DNA of 64,000 bases, taken from assembly GCF_004346865.1 (NCBI RefSeq), contig NZ_SMGR01000001.1, forward strand, positions 1 through 64,000, written 5' to 3'. The number at the start of each line of letters is the position of its first letter. The stretch's first letter is position 1. Below, in pieces: positions 7,662-15,784 of the stretch. This stretch comes from Shimia isoporae (GTDB lineage Bacteria > Pseudomonadota > Alphaproteobacteria > Rhodobacterales > Rhodobacteraceae). Made by a program: the position numbers and the translations under genes. The notes below the pieces were generated by a model, which had not been told where the DNA came from, did no database searches, and saw nothing but the letters and a program-made list of their open reading frames with translations.

Positions 7662-9323
7662 ATGCCGAACCGCCGTATCCTGTCTCTCTGGTTTCCCAGA
7701 TTGGGGGCCGAACGCCTGCTCCGGATGGAGCGGGGCACGTTTGATGCGCCTTTGGCGGTGCTGCGTGATACCGGCCAGATGCAAGTGATTTCCTCCATGA
7801 ATGCGCAGGCGGAAGCTGAGGGGCTGACGCTGGACCAGCCGTTGCGCGATGCACAGGCGGTTTGTCCGCAGCTGATCACACGGTTGCAGAATGTGCAGGC
7901 GGAGGCGGCTTTTCTCAAGGTGCTGCGGCGCTGGGCGGGGAAGTTTTCGCCCTGGGTGGCGGAGGCGCCGCCGGACGGGTTGGTGATCGACCTGACGGGC
8001 TGTGCGCATCTGTTTGGTGGTGAGCAGGGTTTGCTTGGGCAAGTGGCGCAGGATTGCGGTGACCTTGGCCTGACGGTGCGGGCAGGCGTGGCGGACACAT
8101 TGGGGGCGGCCTGGGCGTTGGCGCGGTTTGCGACGCAGCCTGGCGCGATGGCGCATCGCAGCGGGGACGACATTCAGCAGGAAGCACGGGCCACGCGGTC
8201 GCGTGCAGTCAAGCGGCGGCACTGGACACGGGGCGGGACGCCGCCGGCGGTGGCTGCCGGCATTGCGGATGTGGGCCGGATCGCGTCACCGGGACAGACA
8301 CATTCGGCGCTGGCGGATCTGCCGGTGGCGGGTCTGCGGCTGGAAGCAGACACGCAGGCGGAACTGGCGCGGCTGGGGCTGCGCAAGATTGGCGATCTGA
8401 CCGGCCAGCCCCGCGCAGCGCTGGCGCGGCGGTTTGGCAAGGGGCTCGTGCTACGGCTGGATCAGGCGCTGGGCAGTGCGCCGGAACCGGTGAGCCCAGC
8501 AGCGCTGGAGCCGACCTTTGCGGTGCGTATGACCTTGCCCGAACCGATCGGGCTTGAGGAAGACGTCTGGGCGGCGATCGACCGGTTGCTGCCGCCACTG
8601 TGTGACCGGCTCAGGAAGAAGGGCAAGGGCGCCCGGGTGGTGCGATTGCAGGTGTTCCGTACCGACCAGACCATGCAGGGTGTCGAGGTCGGTCTGGCAC
8701 GGGCAAGCGACGATCCGGACCGGCTGCGACCCCTGTTGCGGATGAAGCTTGATGACATAGACGCGGGTTTTGGCATCGACATGCTGCGACTTGAGGTGTT
8801 GCGGCTGGAGACATTGCACGCGCGTCATACGGCGGGTCATCTGGAGGCGCGGCAGGCGGCGGCGAAGCGGCTGTCAGAGGCGCATGTGATCGATGACCTG
8901 ATAGGCCGTATCGGGGCGCGGATCGGGTTGGAGCAGATCACGCGGCGCCATCCGGGAGCGAGCCATATTCCCGAGAAATCGGCACAGGTGCAGCATGCGG
9001 CGTGGTCCGAACCGTGGCGGGATGACTGGCCCAAGCCCACGGTGGCACGGCCCCTGCTGATGTGGCGACCGGAGCCGGTGATGGCGCCCGATGTGCCACG
9101 TTTGCCGGAGACATTCCGCTGGCGCGGGCGGGATATGGTAGCGACAGGTGCGGCAGGACCGGAGCGGATCGCGCCGGAGTGGTGGTTGGATGAGCCGGAT
9201 TGGCGCAGTGGAGTGCGGGACTACTGGCGGGTCAGCTGCGCGAGTGGCGAAAAGCTGTGGCTTTACTATGCGCACGGCGGGACGATGTCGGCGGGGTGGT
9301 TCTGTCAGGGCAGCTTTGCGTGA
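7662..9323 (+). CDS. imuB: ImuB-like Y-family DNA polymerase homologue
   Basis: 553 residues. The N-terminal palm/finger part (RILSLWFPRLGAERL and the FSPWVAEAPPDGLVIDLTGC block) matches the Y-family fold, but the first catalytic acidic motif is replaced by LWFPRL, as in ImuB, which is an inactive hub protein. A helix-hairpin-helix region around LRKIGDLTGQPRAALARRFG and a long C-terminal tail rich in Trp and Pro follow. In other bacteria ImuB links ImuA, DnaE2 and the sliding clamp for mutagenic repair. Here neither imuA nor dnaE2 is adjacent: the cytochrome gene lies 117 bases upstream and an oxidoreductase downstream. A LexA box precedes it. Confidence 0.9.
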   Translation: MPNRRILSLWFPRLGAERLLRMERGTFDAPLAVLRDTGQMQVISSMNAQAEAEGLTLDQPLRDAQAVCPQLITRLQNVQAEAAFLKVLRRWAGKFSPWVAEAPPDGLVIDLTGCAHLFGGEQGLLGQVAQDCGDLGLTVRAGVADTLGAAWALARFATQPGAMAHRSGDDIQQEARATRSRAVKRRHWTRGGTPPAVAAGIADVGRIASPGQTHSALADLPVAGLRLEADTQAELARLGLRKIGDLTGQPRAALARRFGKGLVLRLDQALGSAPEPVSPAALEPTFAVRMTLPEPIGLEEDVWAAIDRLLPPLCDRLRKKGKGARVVRLQVFRTDQTMQGVEVGLARASDDPDRLRPLLRMKLDDIDAGFGIDMLRLEVLRLETLHARHTAGHLEARQAAAKRLSEAHVIDDLIGRIGARIGLEQITRRHPGASHIPEKSAQVQHAAWSEPWRDDWPKPTVARPLLMWRPEPVMAPDVPRLPETFRWRGRDMVATGAAGPERIAPEWWLDEPDWRSGVRDYWRVSCASGEKLWLYYAHGGTMSAGWFCQGSFA

Positions 9324-9387
9324 GGCCGGGGCCATTCAGAAGACGCCATACGGCACGCCGCAAACCGCTGGGAAGCGAACCAAACGC

Positions 9388-10470
9388 CTACTCCGGTGGG
9401 ATCAGAACGAACTTGCCGACGTGGCCTTTTTGCTGGAAGACCTCCTGCGCGTGGGCGATGTCACGCAGCGGAAACGTTTGGGCCAGAAGCGGCTTTATTT
9501 CACCCCGTTCAATATAGCCCACCAGATTGGGAAAGACCGGTTCGTCCCACGCTGTGCAGCCGATCAGACGGATGTCCTTGAGATACATGTCGCGCATGTC
9601 GAGATCCACAATCGGACCCGCGATTGCACCGGAAGAGGCATAGCGCCCGCCACGACGCAGGAGTTTGAGCAGCGTGCCAAAGCCAGCGCCTGCGACGTTA
9701 TCGATGACCACATCAACACTTTGTTCTCCAAGTTCGGCAAGTAGGTCATCGTCGCGCAGCAGGACCTTGTCTGCGCCGACATCCATGAGGGTGTCCCGTT
9801 TTGACGCGCTGGTGATGGCGATGGCCTCGGCACCGCGCCGTTTGACAAGCTGCACAAGCGCAGAACCGACGCCGCCAGACGCTCCGGGGATCAGGACGCG
9901 ATGACCGGCGCCAACCCCGGCGCGGTGTACCATGTTTTCGGCGGTGCCATAGGCGCAGGGTATGGTTGCAAGTTCAGCGTCCGACCAACCGCAAGACACG
10001 GGAAAGACCTCGGAGGCCGGAACCTTGACGTATTGCGCAAAGGCTCCGTCGAAGTCTGATCCCATCCAGATGTTGTCCATGTGATCAAAGCCGCGTTCGC
10101 GCATGCAGGCGCGTACCAGAACGCGGGTGCCGATTGCGGTTTTGGCCTCAGGCCCTGCGGCAACAACCTCGCCACAGCAGTCGGTGCCTTGAATAAACGG
10201 GAACGGCGTTGCGTTGTTCCAGCCGCCGTCGGCGCGTTCGCCGTCTGTCGAGGTGGTGTCGGTACTGTCGGTGACAGAGGAGGAATACCAGCCGAGCCGC
10301 GTGTTGATTTCGGTGTTGTTCATGCCCGCCGCGCGCACGCGCAGGAGCACCTCTCCGGTTCCGGGGACAGGCGTTGGTACGGGCTGATAGGACAGCTTGT
10401 CGTAGCCGCCGGTGCCGGTGGTCACGACCGCCATCATTGTGTCCGGGAAAAAGGGAGAGGAATTGCTCAT
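9388..10470 (-). CDS. zinc-binding-type alcohol dehydrogenase / quinone oxidoreductase (MDR family)
   Basis: 360 residues from the ATG at 10470, chosen because CGGAG stands upstream; the open frame continues 85 codons further back into a hairpin-rich region and is unlikely to be translated. The GroES-like N domain is followed by a Rossmann domain with GASGGVGSALVQL. The short-branch QOR-like layout suggests an NADPH-dependent quinone or enone reductase. A cysteine pair in the middle (TDCCGEV) and the unusual insert with many Thr/Asp at about 55-75 distinguish it from classical zinc alcohol dehydrogenases. Substrate unknown. Confidence 0.82.
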   Translation of the reverse strand: MSNSSPFFPDTMMAVVTTGTGGYDKLSYQPVPTPVPGTGEVLLRVRAAGMNNTEINTRLGWYSSSVTDSTDTTSTDGERADGGWNNATPFPFIQGTDCCGEVVAAGPEAKTAIGTRVLVRACMRERGFDHMDNIWMGSDFDGAFAQYVKVPASEVFPVSCGWSDAELATIPCAYGTAENMVHRAGVGAGHRVLIPGASGGVGSALVQLVKRRGAEAIAITSASKRDTLMDVGADKVLLRDDDLLAELGEQSVDVVIDNVAGAGFGTLLKLLRRGGRYASSGAIAGPIVDLDMRDMYLKDIRLIGCTAWDEPVFPNLVGYIERGEIKPLLAQTFPLRDIAHAQEVFQQKGHVGKFVLIPPE

Positions 10471-10556
10471 GACAGGCTCCGGGCAGAGGAATGCAGTCCG
10501 GCGACAGTACCGGTTTTTTACAAGGGGTGTCTGTGCAATTCGTATCAAAGACCAAC

Positions 10557-10588
10557 AAAAAAGCCGCCCGAATTCGGGCGGCCCTTTT
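10557..10588 (-). terminator. palindromic terminator-like hairpin
   Basis: Arms GCCGCCCGAA and TTCGGGCGGC (10563-10582) are perfectly complementary. Seen on the minus strand the stem is followed by TTTTTT (10557-10562); on the plus strand by CCTTTT. It lies upstream of a minus-strand gene and far from any plus-strand stop, so the transcript it ends is not evident; it could shape a small RNA. Confidence 0.6.
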
Positions 10589-10603
10589 GGCAAAACAAAA
10601 GTG

Positions 10604-10653
10604 CCTCCGGCGGCACAGACTGGGTGGGGGCAATAACGCCGCGCCGCCGGAGG
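10604..10653. repeat. 11-bp inverted repeat with 28-base loop
   Basis: CCTCCGGCGGC (10604-10614) and GCCGCCGGAGG (10643-10653) are perfect complements, followed on the plus strand by TAGCGTTTTAGTTTC. Together with the preceding palindrome it could form a structured RNA of about 100 bases. Confidence 0.6.
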
Positions 10654-10794
10654 TAGCGTTTTAGTTTCGCTATGAAGGTAAGATGCCTTTTCCCTTTGGC
10701 GAAAAAAGGCTCCCTCCAAGGCCATTTGCCGATTTAATTGAGGCAGAATGAGGGCAGGGTTGATTTATCTAAAAAGAAGAGGAAATCTGGTGCT

Positions 10795-11142
10795 ATGACG
10801 GCCCAGCCTCCCACCCCGATCCGCCCATCCTTCAAGGCGCCCGAACAGGTTGCCTTTCACCGCACGGAACTGTCAGTGATCCTGTCTTTGTACGGTCGTA
10901 TGGTGGCGGCAGGCGAGTGGCGCGACTACGGGATTTCCAGCCTGCGGGAAGTCGCGGTTTTCTCGGTCTTTCGACGCACAGCAGAAAACCCGTTGTACCG
11001 GATCGAAAAACGGCCGAAGCTGCGCAACAAGCAAGGGCTTTATGCGGTGATCGGCATGGATGGCCAAGTGCTTAAGCGCGGGCATGACCTGAAGACCGTG
11101 TTGCGGGTTCTGGAGCGCAAGCTCATTCGGTCTATCGACTGA
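10795..11142 (+). CDS. DUF2794 protein
   Basis: 115 residues from the ATG at 10795, preceded by GAAGAGGA. It is a conserved alphaproteobacterial protein family of unknown function. The core VAFHRTELSVILSLYGRMVAAGEWRDYGI and the end LERKLIRSID are the parts I recognise as DUF2794-like. Basic patches (RIEKRPKLRNKQG) and the compact size suggest a nucleic-acid or PAS-like regulatory role, but this is a guess. It is monocistronic, convergent with the ureohydrolase gene. Confidence 0.85.
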   Translation: MTAQPPTPIRPSFKAPEQVAFHRTELSVILSLYGRMVAAGEWRDYGISSLREVAVFSVFRRTAENPLYRIEKRPKLRNKQGLYAVIGMDGQVLKRGHDLKTVLRVLERKLIRSID

Positions 11143-11266
11143 AAAATCAAAGACTTACCTCCCGTGGAACTTGGCTCGGACCGTAGGTGTGCCGGTCCGG
11201 CAAGCCGTTCGAGTCAACGGTGGAAAACACGCGCGAACATGATGATGCGGCGGCGGCTTGGATGCG

Positions 11267-12226
11267 TTACTTGGTGAGGTTCCCTGCCATCACGCAGAGC
11301 AGTTCAAACATGATCGATACGCCCAGGAACGCGGTGTTTCCGGAGGCGTCAAAGGGAGGGGAAACCTCTACGAGGTCGGCGCCAATAATGTTCAAACCGT
11401 CAAGTTCACGCACAACCTCAAGGGCCTGAAAACTGTTGGGACCACCCACTTCCGGCGTGCCTGTGCCGGGGGCGAATGTTGGGTCGACGAAGTCGATGTC
11501 ATAGCTGACATACGTGGCAGAGGCACCAACAATTTCGCGGGCTTCGGCCATCACATCGGCCACGCCCCGAGCAAAAAACTCCTCGATTCGGATCACGCGG
11601 ATACCCACCGATTCGGCGAAATCTGTGTCTTCATTGTCGTAGGTGCTGCCGCGAATCCCGATCTGAACAACGCGTTTGGGATCGAGCAGGCCTTCCTCCA
11701 CCGCGCGGCGGAAGGGCGTGCCGTGGGTGTACATCGTGCCGCCGAAATAGCTGTGATAGAGATCGGTATGGCTGTCAAAATGCACCATGCCGACAGGGGC
11801 ATCTTTGGCCAGTGAGCGCAGGACCGGCAGTGAGGTCAGATGGTCGCCACCAGCGGTCAGGGGCGTGACGCCATGCGGTTTCAACTGATCATAGAAGGCG
11901 GTGATGCGCTCCATGCTGTCGAGGATGTCAGCGGGATTTGGCCCCACGTCGCCGAGATCGGCACAATTCACCATATCAAAGGGGCGCACGCCGGTGGCGC
12001 CGTTCTGGGCGCGGATCATTGTGGAGGCGTCGCGCAACTGGCGCGGGCCGTGACGGGGGCCGGGGCGGTTGGTGGTGCCGCTGTCCCAAGGCACGCCGAT
12101 CAGGCCGATGTCAACGTCCGCAATGCGGGCGTGATCGAAGTCCATGTTCGGCAGGCGCATAAAGGACGGCATGCCGGCAAAGCGGGGCAACTCCATGCCG
12201 GAAACAGGTTTGAAGAAATCACTCAT
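11267..12226 (-). CDS. speB: agmatinase / guanidino-acid ureohydrolase
   Basis: 319 residues of the arginase-agmatinase family. The binuclear manganese ligands are all present: His129 (GGDHLT), Asp151/His153/Asp155 (HFDSHTD) and Asp243/Asp245 (SYDIDF). The reaction is hydrolysis of a guanidino compound to urea and an amine. Agmatine is the default substrate, but close relatives act on guanidinobutyrate or guanidinopropionate, so specificity is open. It is the third gene of an operon: its start overlaps the NlpC/P60 gene by 8 bases. Spermidine or arginine genes are not adjacent. Confidence 0.88.
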   Translation of the reverse strand: MSDFFKPVSGMELPRFAGMPSFMRLPNMDFDHARIADVDIGLIGVPWDSGTTNRPGPRHGPRQLRDASTMIRAQNGATGVRPFDMVNCADLGDVGPNPADILDSMERITAFYDQLKPHGVTPLTAGGDHLTSLPVLRSLAKDAPVGMVHFDSHTDLYHSYFGGTMYTHGTPFRRAVEEGLLDPKRVVQIGIRGSTYDNEDTDFAESVGIRVIRIEEFFARGVADVMAEAREIVGASATYVSYDIDFVDPTFAPGTGTPEVGGPNSFQALEVVRELDGLNIIGADLVEVSPPFDASGNTAFLGVSIMFELLCVMAGNLTK

Positions 12227-13112
12227 GAGAAGCTCCGTAATTGGGGCGTTTGTGAGAGGTCACGGGGCCGTCGCCTTGCGCCTGAATGCGGGCGATGGCG
12301 TCCGCAATGGGCTCATAGGCCACGGCCATGTGGTGCGCGTTGGCGTGGATGATCGTGTCGCGGTCGGTGACCATGGCCACGTGGCCTTTCCAGAACAGCA
12401 GGTCGCCGCGCTGGTAAGGGCCGGTGGCGTTGGGGAAGGCGGCTTCTTGCATGTCGCTGTCGCCGGGGCAGGGAGTGGCGCAGGCCAGAAGGGCGGCTTG
12501 CACAAGGCCGGAGCAGTCTATGCCAAAAGAGGAGTTGCCGCCCCAGAGGTAAGGCGTGCCGATCAGGCGTTCGGCCACGGCGGCGGGGTCTGTTTCGGGA
12601 GTGTCGATGGGGCGGAGGTGTTGGGTTGGGATGTACAGATCACGGGTAACGGTGCCGCCGTCCCAAGCGATCCGTGCCCATCGGTCTTCTTCAGAAATGA
12701 CGACAACACGTGTTCCAAAAGGCAGCGGGGTCACCGGCCCCATAACCTTGAGCCCCGGTGTGGATTTGGCGTAGCTGCGGGCTGCGGCAACCGAGTGGGT
12801 TGGCGTTTGTTTGGGATGACTGAGGATATCGCCGATGTCGACCCATCCGACGTAACCGTCCTTGTCGGTGTATCCGAACGCCATTCCATCCTCAGCGTGG
12901 ATAACGTTGATTGTCTCGCCCCGGATGAGTTGACGTTCGCGGCCGCCTTCGGGGTCGGACAGAAGATCTGTTACCACCATTGCGACGCGATATTGCGTTG
13001 GCTCGACAAAGTTATCGGCTTCGATTTTGCCGCGCAGGTGAGCGGCGGCGACTTTGCCGTTTCTTGTGTCGATACGCGCAGTCAGGCGTTTGTCCAAAGT
13101 GGCCGAATTCAC
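12219..13112 (-). CDS. SH3-domain NlpC/P60 peptidoglycan endopeptidase-like protein
   Basis: 297 residues. The N-terminal two thirds hold bacterial SH3-like segments (around 40-100 and 115-170). The C-terminal NlpC/P60 domain has the catalytic Cys200 (GIDCSGLVQ), His244 (KGHVAMV) and a further His256 (IIHAN). These enzymes cut peptide bonds in cell-wall stem peptides; this type, without a signal peptide and linked to a leucyl aminopeptidase, is probably a cytoplasmic murein peptide recycling enzyme (D-Glu/L-Ala to diamino-acid bond). It overlaps the aminopeptidase stop by 4 bases (ATGA) and the next gene by 8 bases. Confidence 0.9.
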   Translation of the reverse strand: MNSATLDKRLTARIDTRNGKVAAAHLRGKIEADNFVEPTQYRVAMVVTDLLSDPEGGRERQLIRGETINVIHAEDGMAFGYTDKDGYVGWVDIGDILSHPKQTPTHSVAAARSYAKSTPGLKVMGPVTPLPFGTRVVVISEEDRWARIAWDGGTVTRDLYIPTQHLRPIDTPETDPAAVAERLIGTPYLWGGNSSFGIDCSGLVQAALLACATPCPGDSDMQEAAFPNATGPYQRGDLLFWKGHVAMVTDRDTIIHANAHHMAVAYEPIADAIARIQAQGDGPVTSHKRPNYGASHE

Positions 13113-14518
13113 AGGTCGAGTACTTTCGGCAGTGCCTCAAGAATGGCGCGTGCGCCCATACCGACGCCGCCTTTGGGGCGGGCGGGGGCAGGGGACGGGT
13201 TCCAGCCGTAGATGTCGAAATGGGTGTAGCGCTGGCCTTCGGCAAAACGGCGCAGGAAGAGGGCGGCGGTGATGGAGCCAGCGAAACCGCCTGCGGGGGC
13301 GTTGTCGAGGTCGGCAATTGCGGGTTCGATCATCTTCTCATACGGCGTCCAGAACGGCATGCGCCAGACCGGATCGGAAATGTCGGCGGCGGCGGTTTCC
13401 AAAGCGGCCACCATGGCGGTGTCGTCGGTGTAGTAAGGCGAGAGGTCCGGGCCAACGGCGACGCGGGCGGCGCCGGTGAGAGTGGCCATAGAGATCATGA
13501 GATCCGGATTGTCCTCAGACCCCAAGGCCAGAGCGTCGGCCAGAACAAGGCGACCTTCGGCGTCGGTGTTGTTGATTTCCACAGTCAGCCCCGCACGGGA
13601 CGTCAGCACATCGCCGGGGCGGAAGGCGTCACCTGACACGGAGTTTTCGACTGCGGGGATCAGAACCCGCAGGCGCAGTGGCAAGTTGAGCGCCATGATC
13701 ATATGGGCGAGGCCAAGGACGGTCGCTGCACCGCCCATGTCCTTCTTCATCAGCGCCATGGATCCGCCAGGCTTGAGGTTCAGGCCACCAGTGTCAAAGC
13801 AGACACCTTTGCCGACAAGAGTTAGCAGCGGGCCGGTATCCCCCCACGAGAAATCCAGCAGGCGCGGCGCGCGATGTGGCGCGGCGGCGCGGCCAACAGT
13901 ATGAATCATCGGGAAATTCTGCGTCAGCAGCTCTTCGCCCGTCGTGACTTTAAGGGGGGCACCGAAAGACGATGCCAGTGAAGCCGTGGCGGCTTCCAGA
14001 TCTTGGGGACCCATGTCTGAGGCAGGCGTATTGATGAGGTCGCGGGTCAGGGCTTCGCCGGTGGCAATAGCTTCGACCTTGTCTGCATCTACTTCTGCAG
14101 GACAAATCAGACGCGCCTGATGGGCGGATTTTTTCTTGTACTTGTCAAAGACATACTGCGACAGAAGCCAACCGAGACATTCGGTTTCCAAATCGCCCCA
14201 AGGCAGATCATTGGCGAGAACATAGCTGCCTTTGGGCAGTGCGGCGGCGATGGCTGCAAGAGGAAAACGGCCGCGATCACGGGTGGTGGCGTCGCCATAT
14301 CCGGCCACGGCCATGATCGGAGACCCTGACGCATCCGGAATCAGCAGGGTTTTTGCCAGACCGCCAGAAAAGCCGGATGCGGCCACCCATGTCTGAATGC
14401 TGTCAGGTTGACCCGCCATCCAACTGTCAAAACCGTCTTTGGCAATGACATGAAGCGGTAATGCAGCAGTGCCTTCGCGAGAGGCTTCGGCAAACTTCAG
14501 GGAGGGGGTGGCAGACAT
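13109..14518 (-). CDS. M17 family leucyl aminopeptidase
   Basis: 469 residues from the ATG at 14518 (the frame extends 20 codons upstream, but conserved sequence begins at MSATPSLKF). Family signatures are visible: GKGVCFDTGGLNLKPG with metal and catalytic lysine residues, KKDMGG, and the diagnostic NTDAEGRL with two metal-binding acids. It is a cytoplasmic two-metal aminopeptidase releasing N-terminal residues. It leads the operon with the NlpC/P60 gene, which suggests joint breakdown of murein-derived peptides, with the first enzyme cutting the stem and this one the released dipeptide. Confidence 0.92.
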   Translation of the reverse strand: MSATPSLKFAEASREGTAALPLHVIAKDGFDSWMAGQPDSIQTWVAASGFSGGLAKTLLIPDASGSPIMAVAGYGDATTRDRGRFPLAAIAAALPKGSYVLANDLPWGDLETECLGWLLSQYVFDKYKKKSAHQARLICPAEVDADKVEAIATGEALTRDLINTPASDMGPQDLEAATASLASSFGAPLKVTTGEELLTQNFPMIHTVGRAAAPHRAPRLLDFSWGDTGPLLTLVGKGVCFDTGGLNLKPGGSMALMKKDMGGAATVLGLAHMIMALNLPLRLRVLIPAVENSVSGDAFRPGDVLTSRAGLTVEINNTDAEGRLVLADALALGSEDNPDLMISMATLTGAARVAVGPDLSPYYTDDTAMVAALETAAADISDPVWRMPFWTPYEKMIEPAIADLDNAPAGGFAGSITAALFLRRFAEGQRYTHFDIYGWNPSPAPARPKGGVGMGARAILEALPKVLDL

Positions 14519-14611
14519 GGACGGCTTCCTTGAACAAGACTTGCGGCGCCAGCCTATAGGCTGTGGCAGCGCCTGCAAGTCCTGCCGGAGGGTCGCATGG
14601 TACCTGTGGGG

Positions 14612-14992
14612 TCAGACTTGAATGGCCTTGATATGCCAAAGTTCACGCAGTGAGGGTTCACCGAGTCGCATCAGGCGGGCCAGTGTCGCGTGGGACGCGT
14701 GCCGATCCTGCTGGTGCATGGCGATGCGGACATCTCGCGCAACAGTGGCCAGCGTGTCGAGGCCGAGTCGTTGGGCAGACTTGGCGATTTTCCGGCAAGC
14801 AGCCATCAGGTGACGCTCTTCATCGTTGCCGTACGCGGTTTCTGCATCAGCAAGACCCTGTGAAAGGGTGTCGATTGCCTCAATGATCAGGCGCTCGGCC
14901 TGACGAAAGTCCATCTTGATGTAAAGACGCGTCAGTTCGTCTTCGTTCACGTGGACTGCTTCATTGAAATGCAGCCGCGTTACATGTGTCAT
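14612..14992 (-). CDS. HPt-like helical protein with Cys in place of the phospho-histidine
   Basis: 126 residues from the ATG at 14992, with GGTG just upstream; the open frame runs to 15121 but the extra 43 codons look non-coding. It is predicted all-helical. The stretch AACRKIAKSAQRLGLDTLA (residues 64-82) aligns by eye to the histidine-phosphotransfer motif A-A-H-x-L-K-G-x-A-x-x-L-G, with Cys66 where the phosphorylated His is expected. I infer a degenerate phosphotransfer fold; the family is otherwise not recognised. It lies alone, 93 bases downstream of the aminopeptidase operon promoter region. Confidence 0.6.
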   Translation of the reverse strand: MTHVTRLHFNEAVHVNEDELTRLYIKMDFRQAERLIIEAIDTLSQGLADAETAYGNDEERHLMAACRKIAKSAQRLGLDTLATVARDVRIAMHQQDRHASHATLARLMRLGEPSLRELWHIKAIQV

Positions 14993-15157
14993 TTGTTCAC
15001 CCCAGGTGTGAAAGCCCCAAATCACCCAAAACCAGAATGGCGTAAGAACGTTCCCAAAAGGTTTCCCTGTGTTTCGGATTTTTCTCGAATTGGGGTGAAG
15101 TCGGGTTTTGCGCTTGTGCAAATCAATGGGCGCCGACGGAGAAAGAGAAATAATGCT

Positions 15158-15196
15158 TAAAAATCAACAGCCCGCGCAAGGGGTGCGCGGGCTGTT
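15158..15196 (-). terminator. terminator of the 45-residue ORF
   Basis: Arms AACAGCCCGCGC (15166-15177) and GCGCGGGCTGTT (15185-15196) form a 12-bp stem. Reading the minus strand, the stem is followed by GATTTTTAAG. It ends the small gene at 15240. Confidence 0.8.
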
Positions 15197-15239
15197 CAAC
15201 CTTCGGAGAGAGACGGGTGTGAGGGAAAGGGAGTGGCTC

Positions 15240-15377
15240 TCAGGCGAAGATATTTGAGGTGTTGCGGTTGCTGGCCATCAGGGCGCGAAGACGACGCTCG
15301 CGTGCTTTGTCAGCCAAAGAACCGCCGGTGTGTGCTGCGTTGTTCATGATCTCTTCCTTGTAAATCCGCTTAGGCAT
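15240..15377 (-). CDS. very small basic protein, 45 aa
   Basis: An ORF of 45 codons plus stop, starting MPKRIYKEEI, with AGGGA 8-12 bases before the ATG. It is followed 44 bases later by a strong intrinsic terminator and preceded by an AT-rich region containing TTGACA on the minus strand (15470-15475). These signals make it a likely expressed unit. The sequence is basic and Ala/Arg rich (LADKARERRLRALMASNRN), probably one helix. I do not recognise it. An internal ATG (MNNAAHTGG) is an alternative start. Confidence 0.5.
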   Translation of the reverse strand: MPKRIYKEEIMNNAAHTGGSLADKARERRLRALMASNRNTSNIFA

Positions 15378-15784
15378 TTTTGAACTTCCCTGTTTTGCGT
15401 TATTGCCGGTGTCTGTGTTTCGTTGAGTATCAAGTTGGGGGCGAAATGCGGCTGAAATGGCGCGAATTGTGTCAAATTCGCGGTAAATTTGGCTAAAATT
15501 GGAAACACAGCATTCGGGCCCGGGCAACGATGGTTGCCGGGCTAACCCCCTTAAAACTGTCCCGCAGGGCCACCAAACACCAGCAAAATAAGGCTCGCTG
15601 TGTATCCGGAGGCGACTGCCCCTCTATGTCCGGTCCCTAATCCGGACGAGCTGCGCGTTTTGGACGTCTTGGCCCAATTTGCGCGGCCTGTAGTTTTCTT
15701 AACGTCGATTCTGGCCCCGATTGGGGCGCGAGTCGGGCGATTTGGAGAATCGCCTGACCATTTTGTGGCAAATCAGGTGCGCGA
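15378..15784. other. 407-base intergenic region
   Basis: It separates the small ORF from the DUF4139 gene. Bases 15430-15500 are AT-rich and contain TTGACA on the minus strand, a possible -35 element for the small ORF. An imperfect hairpin (GCCCGGGCAAC with GTTGCCGGGC) lies at about 15516-15542. In the rest, up to the DUF4139 stop, I see no supported gene or RNA. Confidence 0.5.

Larger units (their letters stand above)
10471..10794. other. intergenic region with two strong hairpins
   Basis: This 324-base stretch separates the minus-strand reductase from the plus-strand DUF2794 gene. It carries a perfect palindromic terminator (10563-10582) and a second GC-rich inverted repeat (10604-10653), each listed separately. 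Bases 10660-10790 are AT-rich and probably hold the DUF2794 promoter. No protein gene is supported, although the reductase frame stays open through it. Confidence 0.6.

Noticed and set aside
10471-10725. Longer N terminus for the MDR reductase (open to 10725)
   Set aside because: A better binding site and the normal family start are at 10470; the extra 85 codons cross two hairpins.
14993-15121. Extended N terminus for the HPt-like protein
   Set aside because: The 43 extra codons look non-coding and have no binding site, whereas the ATG at 14992 does.
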